NCBI GenBank assembly: GCA_015680905.1
Contig: CM027378.1
Location: 10,087,001-10,151,000, forward strand
Origin: Coptis chinensis
Taxonomy: Eukaryota; Streptophyta; Magnoliopsida; Ranunculales; Ranunculaceae
Reading direction: 5' to 3'
DNA: 64,000 nucleotides
Shown here one piece after another: positions 56,984 to 64,000 of the stretch (within the stretch, counting starts at the first letter, position 1; every line of letters starts with the position of its first letter). The translations under genes were made by a program, and so were the position numbers. Under the pieces are notes generated by a model. That model searched no databases and was not told the DNA's origin. It saw only the letters and a list, made by a program, of their open reading frames with translations.

Positions 56984-58316
56984 ATGGCTTCAAATAAAAG
57001 AGCAAATAGCAAGCGAGTGGATAATGATAATCAATCACAAACAAGGAATACAAGAGCTTCAGTAAGTAAGCGATATCAGGAGGAAAACATTGAAGTAGAA
57101 GTTTCACTTCAAGAAGTCTTGAAGCGGTTGAGGGAAATAGAAAAATAGAATGTTATATTACTTAAAGATAATCAAGAGATGAAGAATGCAAGTCCAAGTC
57201 AGGTTTTAAAAGATCTCCATGTGGAAGAGGAGGAGGCTTGTAGTTCAAAGTCAGTTAGTCACTATACAGAAAAGGCATCGGCAAAAAACGAAAGAATTGG
57301 AGAAGCATCGCCGATACCACAGCCAATCACCAAAGAGATGATACAAGAGATGATGCAGAAGCAGTTGGGTAACCAGCTTCTCGAGAAAACTTCAGTATCG
57401 ATAAGAAGATTGGCAGATGATGTCAGCAGGAACCCGATACATCAAAGTGTCGAGATGATGCCCATTCCACCCAAGTTCACGATTCTTAAATATACTCAAT
57501 ATGATGGGACGTCAGATCCGATGGATCATCCATTTGGATATCGACACCAATTTTCTATCTACCAAGGAACATCTTATCTAGATTCATTATTATGCAAATC
57601 CTTCTCTTCAAGTCTGAAAGGGGAGGCTTTGAAGTGATTTTGCTCTCTGCAAGAGGGATTGATATCATGCTTCAGGGAGATCGAGGAAAAGTTTTTGACC
57701 AATTATGGTCATCAGCGAGTAAAACCAAAGCAAGTGTCAGTTTTGTTCCAACTCAAACAAGGAAAGAAGGAATCTCTTAAAACCTTCTTGTCGCATTTCA
57801 AGGCAAAGGCGCAGCTCATAGAGCATTTAGATGAACCAGAAATGACAGCGGTGATGGCATTTCAAACAGGGCTTATTCTAGGTTTTCGATATGCACAAGT
57901 ATATGCTTTGTAAGGATATTAAAACTCTGAGAGAGTTGTATGATAAAACTAAGAAAGATGTGCAAGTTGAAGAAGGTATTCTAGCAATATCGATTCAACT
58001 AGTGTTGCAGGCGTCGAAATCAAGTAAGTCTACCAAGGAGGAAAACTATAGCAAATCCGATAAGAGGAAATCGACGGAATCTTATCCGAAATCAGACAAT
58101 CAACCTTCACAGAAAAAGAGGCTTGAAAAGTCACTGAAAGATAAATTAGATCCAAGTAATTACATCGCTATTAATACTATAGTGGAAGACATTTTAAGGA
58201 GGGTGAGGAAAGAACCTTGTTTCCAGCATCCGACATACAAGCTTCGGGAAATAGCAAATAAACCATTTTGCAACTTCCATAAGGTCAAGAATCACGAGAC
58301 AAATAAGTATTTGTAA
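56984..58316 (+). pseudogene. Tat element gag
   Basis: From the ATG at 56984 the frame reads MASNKRANSKRVDNDNQSQT, with an early TAG (about 57147). It continues through PPKFTILKYTQYDGTSDPMD, HPFGYRHQF and the retrotransposon gag domain (FREIEEKFLTNYGHQRV, QGKKESLKTFLSHFKAKAQL). A TGA at about 57635 stands for a conserved tryptophan (GEALKWF). A frameshift near 57905 leads into KDIKTLRELYDKTKKDV. Gag forms the particle. Its C-terminal part (CNFHKVKNHETNKY) resembles the FHxxxGHxTxxC finger of the lineage. Confidence 0.78.
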
Positions 58317-58589
58317 CTGCTCAAAGAAGTGGACAGATTAATGAGAGATGGGAAGCTCAGGGAGTTCAGAGCTGATACTAGACCGGAAGTGACAGCTATG
58401 GTAAATGATAAGCCCTTAGGGATAATCAACATGATATATAAGGGGGTTATCCCACAGAAAAAGATCATAAGGGAACCCTACATTAGTATCGGCAAGCATA
58501 CCTAGAGCTAATATGTTTGTACCTGATGATCTATCAAAGGTAATGTTATCTCATGATAATGCTTTGTTAATTACATTAAGGATATTATG

Positions 58590-59034
58590 ATATAATGTGC
58601 AAAAGGTGCCAGTTGATTGTGGAAGTTCAATGAATATTCTTTTTTGGAAAGCATATACGGGTATCGGATTTAATGAGTCGCATCTGGAACAACCACATTT
58701 TAATATGTTTGGTTTCAATAGGAGCTCTACTAGGCCAGCTAGGGAAAATAAATTACCAATAAGAGCAGGTCCGCAGACAATTATGACTAAATTTATAGTC
58801 ATTAAACATCATTCAGATCATAATGCTATCTTGGGAAGAAAGTGGATACATGTTATGAGAGCAGTTCCGAGTACTTTCTACCAAGTTATCAGATTTCCAA
58901 TTGCTTATAGGCCACATGAGATAAGAGGTGATCAGTCAGAATCCGAGAAATGTAATTTTGTTACTGTTAAGGGTATGATGAAAAACAAAAAATGGACACT
59001 AGGGGCGTCTCGGAGACCACCAGATAGAAATTAA
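58590..59034 (+). pseudogene. Tat element aspartic protease
   Basis: The frame contains VPVDCGSSMNILFW, the active-site region (usually DGGSS), ARENKLPIRAGPQTIMTKF and AILGRKWIHVMRAVPSTFYQ. The catalytic aspartate is present. Upstream (58318-58590) the frame is broken. The enzyme would cleave the element polyprotein. Confidence 0.7.
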
Positions 59035-59111
59035 CAAAATCTTCATCTCCAAAATCCGATACCAGTAAACAACAAGAGGATTTTAGATTCACCTCGGAGA
59101 TGAAAACATAG

Positions 59112-60629
59112 TTGGAAATAGTTTCAAGCAAAATGATGGATGAAGTACAGAAAGTAAATATTGGTCAGGACAATGAAAGTTGCTTTACTTTTATTGGTAA
59201 AGAGATGAGTTTAAAAATCAGGCAAGATTTGGTAGAATTCTTAAAGACAAATAAAGATGTATTTGCTTGGTCGATGGCTGATCTTCCAAGAATTGATCCT
59301 CTTATATGTTCTCATAAGCTGAATATGAGAGAAGGAGCAATTCCAATGCATCAGAAATATAGGAGGGTCAGGCCTATATACAAAAGTGCGGTACAAGATG
59401 AGATTCAGAAGATGCTAAAATGTGCAATCGTCAGGGAAATTGATAATTCATAATGGGTAGCGAATATTGTTGTCGTACCAAAGAAGAATGGCAAGGTTAG
59501 AATCTGTGTGGATTTAACCGATGTTAACAAGCAATGTCCCAAAGATTACTATTTGATGCTAAGAATTGCTGAACTAGTCGATCAAACAGCTGGGTTCGAG
59601 TTGTTGAGTTTTTACGATTGTCATTCAGGATATTTTCAAGTTATAATGGCAGTGCTAGATCAACTGAAAACAACGTTCGTTGTAGAAGGAGGTCTTTACT
59701 ATTTCATCAAAATGTCATTCAGTCTTAAAAATGCAGGAGCAACATATCAAAGGTTGGTGGAGAAAATGTTCTAAAATTTGATTAAGCATATTGTGGAAGT
59801 ATACATTGACGATATGGTGATAAAATCTAAGAGGGCAGATGATCATGTTAAAGACCTCGATATGGTGTTCCGAATATTTAGACAATTCAACATAAAGCTC
59901 AACCCAGAGAAATGTACTTTTGGAGTAAGTTTTGGGAAATTCCTGGGGTATATAATTACAAATAGAGGTATCGACATTAATCCTTATCAGATTTGAACTC
60001 TTCAGCAAATGCCTTCTCCGATTACTAGGAAGCAGATACAAAAATTAACAGGAAGAATTGTAGCTATGAATAGATTTATATCAATAACTTCTGACCGATG
60101 CAAACCCTTATTCAAGTTGCTGAAAAAGAATACAAAACTCATAAGGGAGGAAGAATGTGAATTGGCATTCTCATAATTAAAAAAGTATTTTCAAGAAGTG
60201 CCAACTTTGATAAAACCAGAAGAACGTGATACTTTATTTTTATATCTAGCAGTATCTGACTTTGCTATTAGTTCGGTACTAGTAAAAGTAGAAGATGGAG
60301 TTGAGTGACATGTTTATTTTCAATCCAAAACCATGCTCGAGGCTGAAACTAGATATTCGATGTTGGAAAAATATGCATTAGCTCTCCACTATTCTACTCA
60401 AAGGTTGAAACCTTATTTCCAATCCCACTCCATCATTGTCATGATGAATCTTCCTTTAAAGCAAACTTTAGCCAAGACAACTAAGTCAGGAAAAATGGCG
60501 AAGTGGTCAGTGCTTATTGATGAGTTTGGGATTGGATATAGGAATAGGGTTTCAGAAAAAAGCCAAGTCTTGGCAGATTTCTTAGCGGATTTTCCTGCTG
60601 AAGATGAAAATTGGAAGATTGAAGAAGAT
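59112..60629 (+). pseudogene. Tat element reverse transcriptase and first RNase H
   Basis: The region starts FTFIGKEMSLKIRQDLVEFL, NKDVFAWSMADLPRIDP. Fingers and palm motifs follow (VVVPKKNGKVRICVDLTDVN, YYFIKMSFSLKNAGATYQRL), with the catalytic YIDD box intact at 59802-59813 (VEVYIDDMVIKSK). The gypsy RNase H follows (YLAVSDFAISSVL, EAETRYSMLEKYALALHYST, VLADFLADFP). Stops interrupt at about 59451, 59773, 59994, 60174 and 60306, so no active enzyme is made. Confidence 0.82.
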
Positions 60630-60683
60630 AATGGCTTAAATTTGCAAGAACCTGATGAGGTGATGGATGAAGATGATACATGG

Positions 60684-61090
60684 GTTGGCTCAAATGGGTG
60701 GAGACTTTTTGTCAATAGATCATCAAGACAAAAGGGGTGTGGTATCGGAGTTGTTCTGATAACCCCTAAAAATCAGAGACTGGAGTCAGCAGTTACTCTA
60801 GGCTTTCACACATCTAACAACGAAGCAGAATATGAGGCATTTATAACAGGATTATAAATGGTTAAATCGCTAAATGTCAAAGAATTATTTGTATTTAGTG
60901 ATTCTCAATTAGTGGTAAGCCAAATCAATAGAGGATATTCAGCAAAATGTGATAACATGATCGATTATTTAAACTTTGTTAGATTGAATCTCAAAAACTT
61001 TAGCAAGTTTAAATTTCAACACCTCGATCAAGGAGAAAATCAACATGCAGATGCTTTGGCATATGTCGCTGCTATGCTTGAAAATATGGA
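60684..61090 (+). pseudogene. Second, archaeal-type RNase H of the Tat element
   Basis: The domain reads GWRLFVNRSSRQKGCGIGVV, TSNNEAEYEAFITGL, VFSDSQLVVSQINRGY and ENQHADALAYVAA. This is the extra RNase H acquired by the Tat lineage. The acidic residues of EAEYEA, FSDSQ and HADAL are present. The first, normally LFVDGSS, is asparagine, and a TAA follows FITGL at 60855. Confidence 0.78.
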
Positions 61091-61329
61091 AGGACGTCTG
61101 TTGCACATTGGTGTTCAGCAAAACCCAAGTATTGATACAGAACATTCAGAGGTTATGGAAGTAGATACATGGGGGGTGTCCTGGTTAAGCAGCTATGTTT
61201 CATTTTTGTCTAAAAGTGAATTACCAGAAGATAAAAACGAGGCTAGAAAGATAAAAGTAGGAGCTAAAAGATATCTGCTAATTGATAACGAGTTGTATCA
61301 GAAAAATCCTGGTGGACCACATTTAAAAT

Positions 61330-62415
61330 GTATATCGACAGCCGAGGCTAGCCAAATTATTGCTGAAATGCACGAAAGGGAATGTGGAAATCATTCGGCA
61401 GGGAGATCATTAGCTAACAAGATAGCGAGGGAAGGATACTTCTGGCCACAGATACAAAGAAATTGTCTTTGATATGTAAAGAAGTGTATCTAGTGTCAGA
61501 AGTGGACACACTATTCATGTTCCAGTAGAAGAGCTGCATTATGTATCGAACCCATGGTTGTTTGTCATATGGGGGATGGATATTGTTGGCCCACTAATAC
61601 CTGGGAGAGGTAAGAAAAGATTCATGCTTGCTGTAACTTACTACTTCACTAAATGGGTAGAGGCTATAGCTTTGCAGCATATCAAAGAGCAAGATATTAT
61701 CAGTTTTCTATTTGAAAGAGCAGTTTGTCGATACAGTCTACTGTATGCCATCATATCGGATAATGGTCCCCAATTCATTGGAGGCAAGGTGAAAGATTTT
61801 CTAGAATCATACAAGATTAAGCACTTCACATCAGCACCTTATTATGCTCAAGATAATAAGCAAGCTGAGGCGACAAATAAGACTATTATGGATAATATCA
61901 AAAAGAAGCTAGAGGACAAGAAAGGCTTATGGGTTGATGAATTAAACAGTGTGCTATGGGAATATAAAACAACTCCAAGGGTAGCTACGGGGGAGTCGCC
62001 ATTCACTCTGGCCTATGATATGGAAGCAGTCACTCTAGCCGAGATGGTGGTATCGGCATCCAGAATAATGCTTCTAGAAAAGGGGCTTAATGACCAAGGG
62101 ATGCATGCAGAGGTCCTAAACTTAGAAGAAAGAAGAGAACAAGTAAGAATAAAACTTGATTCTTATCACAGACAGCTCCGAAAGGCATTCAATAAAAAGG
62201 TCAGAGGAAGAAGTTTCCAAGAAGGCGACCTAATGCTGAAAAAGGTAACTCAAGCGACAAAAGAAAAGGGAGCTGGAAAGCTATCGACAAACTAGGAAGG
62301 CCCTTACATTATCCATAAGGCTGGAATAAATGGGGCATATTATTTGAAAAGTGCTGATGGAGAGTTACTACCAAAACCTCAGAATGTCAATAATCTGAAG
62401 GTATTCTATCAATAA
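61330..62415 (+). pseudogene. Tat element integrase
   Basis: The zinc-binding domain has HERECGNHSAGRSLANKIAR with CIxCQ after a stop. The core has GMDIVGPLIPG, ITYYFTKWVEA-like residues, IISDNGPQF and NKQAEATNK, so the D, D and E catalytic residues are all present. The C-terminal part reads YHRQLRKAFNKKVRGRSFQE, then after a TAG at the expected tryptophan EGPYIIHKAG, and ends NVNNLKVFYQ. The enzyme would join the cDNA to the chromosome. Confidence 0.83.
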
Positions 62416-62499
62416 TATATTTTTCAATTTTATTGCATATTGAGCTATATAGCAAGAATATTCAATTCAATAAAAAGTTTTAAATTCATAAAGTAATGA

Positions 62500-63560
62500 T
62501 GTTATAATATGCGCATAAAGCCCTGATATCAATAGAAATGTTGGTATCAGGCATATTGTCAAAAGTCCTGGTATCAGAAACAGTGGCAGATAGCAAGCAT
62601 ATAAAGCCCTGATATCAATAGAAATATTGATGTCAGGCATATCACCAAAAATCATGGTATCAGAAACAATGGCAGATACCAGGCACATAAAGCCCTGATA
62701 TCAACAGAAATGTTGATGTCAGGCATATCGTCAAAAGTCATGGTATCAGAAATAGTGGCAGATACCAGGCACATAAAGCCCTAATATCGACAGAAATATT
62801 GGTATCAGACATATCATTAAAAGTCATGGTATTAGAAACAATGGCAGATATCAGGCACATAAAGCCCTGATATCGATAGATATGTTGGTATCAAGCATAT
62901 CATCAAAGATCCTGATATCAAAAATAGTGGAAGATACCTGGCACATAAAGTCCTTTTATCAACAGACATGTTGATATCAAGCACATAACGTCATGTTATT
63001 GACAGACGTGTTGATATTAGGCACATAAAGGCCTGATATTGACAAAAATGTTGGTATCAGGCATATCGTCAAAAGTCCTGGTATCAGAAATAGTGGCAGA
63101 TAACAGGCACATAAAGTCCTGTTATCGACAGACGTGTTGATATCAGGCACATAAAGTCCTGTTATCGACAGACGTGTTGATATCAGGCACATAAAGTCCT
63201 GTTATCGACAAATGTGTTGATATCAGACACATAAAGTCCCAATACCGACATAAATGTTGGCATCAGGCATATAGTCAAAAGTCTTGGTATCAGAAACAGT
63301 GATAGATACCAGGCACATAAAGTCATGTTATCGACAAACGTGTTGATATCAGGCACATAAAGTCTTGATACTGACAGAAATGTTGGCATCAGGCATGCCG
63401 TCAAAAGTCCTGGTATCAGAAATAGTGACAGATACCAGGCACATAAAGCCCTGATATCAACAGAGATGTTGGTATTAGGCATATCATCAAAAACCCCAGT
63501 ATCAAAATCCGATACAGAGCTTGGGCACAGAAAGTTCTGATATCATATATATTATCAAAA
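62500..63560 (+). repeat. Tandem-repeat array in the 3' region of the Tat element
   Basis: The array has two interleaved unit sizes. Long units of about 84-90 bp contain cataaagccctgatatcaac, gttggtatcaggcatatcgt and aaaagtcctggtatcag. Short units of exactly 40 bp (cacataaagtcctgttatcg plus acagacgtgttgatatcagg) occur back to back at 63108, 63148 and 63188 and elsewhere. At least 14 unit starts can be counted. It lies between the integrase stop and the 3' LTR side. Confidence 0.85.
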
Positions 63561-63819
63561 GCTTTGGTATTAGAAATTGTCAAATGATTAAGGTATGTGT
63601 TTCAGATTTTTTTTTTAAATATCAGTGATAATCTTCGTGTTTATGTATGGGTATCGAAAATTTTTCATTGTAAAAGTTATATATTTTAAGTATCACTGAT
63701 ATTATGTTTTTGTTTTATGTTGGAGGGTATCGAAAATGTTACTTATTGCACTGGGAAAATTTTGAAATTTTAAGCACAGATAGTTAAGGTAATAAACAGT
63801 TTATTTTTCATCTTCATCT
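63561..63819. other. Spacer after the repeat array
   Basis: AT-rich with no gene. Two diverged copies of a block (ttaaatatcagtgataat... at 63615, and gggtatcgaaaat twice at about 63649 and 63726) suggest another short duplication. Confidence 0.35.
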
Positions 63820-64000
63820 TCAAAAAGTTAAATAGAATATTGGAAAATGAATAACAAAAGGAAGGCGACAGTCATCATCTTCATCTTCATCATCATCATC
63901 ATCTTCATTTTCATCATCATACTCATCATCACCATCAGTGGAGGATCCATCATTACCTTTTTCATAGCAATATGGGTCTCGAAGCCACTCATCTTCATAT
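63820..64000 (-). CDS. C-terminal end of an antisense acidic open reading frame (partial)
   Basis: On the minus strand the frame is open from the window edge to a TGA at 63822-63820. It reads EDEWLRDPYCYEKGNDGSST, then a run of D and E residues, and ends CRLPFVIHFPIFYLTF. It opposes gag-pol and lies between pol and the unseen 3' LTR, where some Tat elements (for example maize Grande) carry an antisense gene. The CAT-repeat composition could by itself give an acidic frame, so this is uncertain. Confidence 0.4.
   Translation of the reverse strand, partial: YEDEWLRDPYCYEKGNDGSSTDGDDEYDDENEDDDDDEDEDDDCRLPFVIHFPIFYLTF

Larger units (their letters stand above)
56453..64000 (+). mobile_element. Ty3/gypsy retrotransposon, Tat lineage (extends beyond the window)
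   Basis: In order there are a 5' LTR, a primer-binding site, gag, protease, reverse transcriptase, RNase H, a second archaeal-type RNase H, integrase, a large tandem-repeat array and an antisense frame. The second RNase H and the long repeat-rich 3' region are known marks of the Tat lineage (Tat, Ogre/Retand-like, Grande). All genes carry stops. The 3' LTR lies beyond 64000. Confidence 0.82.

Noticed and set aside
62977..63482. Minus-strand reading frames encoding repeated GLYVPDIN...CACYLPLFLIPG peptides
   Set aside because: They are generated by the tandem-repeat array. The 40-bp unit is not a multiple of three and the frames shift between copies, so they are chance.
62500..63560. Evenly spaced repeats considered as a CRISPR array
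   Set aside because: The sequence is a plant retrotransposon, the units are degenerate, and spacers are not unique. It is a tandem repeat.

Overview
This window is eudicot nuclear DNA. It is AT-rich, contains plant-type spliced and intronless genes, and is dominated by transposable elements nested inside one another. The species cannot be named from the sequence. Only two ordinary intact host genes are visible: an intronless 3-ketoacyl-CoA synthase of the KCS4 type (29761-31281, +) and a two-exon GATA transcription factor closely resembling HANABA TARANU (51097-50280, -). Everything else that codes is a transposon protein or a broken fragment of a host gene carried by a transposon.

Region 1, 1-27375, is a nested stack. 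The outer layer is a hAT element on the minus strand. Its end (CAGTGGCGGAGCCAG...) lies at 27375 and its zf-TTF/DUF4371 transposase runs from 26698 down to 25479. The transposase is split by a CACTA (En/Spm) element at 846-25478, which has matching terminal repeats and a TGA target duplication. The hAT reading frame resumes for 14 bases at 845-832, where an LTR retrotransposon (minus strand, running off the window) interrupts it again. The 24.6-kb CACTA element carries a decayed TNP1-like gene (2891-6120) and TNP2-like gene (15146-18784). It also carries pieces of at least four recognisable host genes, all on its + strand: a cytochrome P450 C-terminus, EF1-alpha, FTSH12 and seven 3' exons of CDC6. 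There are further gene-like pieces I cannot name. It has itself been invaded by five hAT-type MITEs, a 2.6-kb solo LTR and a fragment of a Tat-type LTR.

Region 2, 27376-36725, holds a hAT MITE with a perfect 8-bp duplication, the KCS gene with its upstream region, and about 5.4 kb of non-coding sequence. Region 3, 36726-46535, is a minus-strand Helitron with TC...CTAG ends inserted between A and T. It contains a decayed RepHel gene and two captured exons of an ESV1/LESV-family starch protein gene. Region 4, 46536-52671, holds a copia remnant (gag, primer-binding site, 5' LTR) and the GATA gene. Region 5, 52672-56351, is a hAT-like element enclosing MULE transposase remnants, a palindromic minisatellite and a tRNA-like sequence. 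Region 6, 56453-64000, is a Ty3/gypsy element of the Tat lineage (gag, protease, RT, two RNase H domains, integrase). It ends in a large tandem-repeat array and an antisense acidic reading frame cut by the window edge.

The most notable system is the CACTA element: a large, gene-collecting transposon whose boundaries are confirmed by the repaired reading frame of the gene it landed in.
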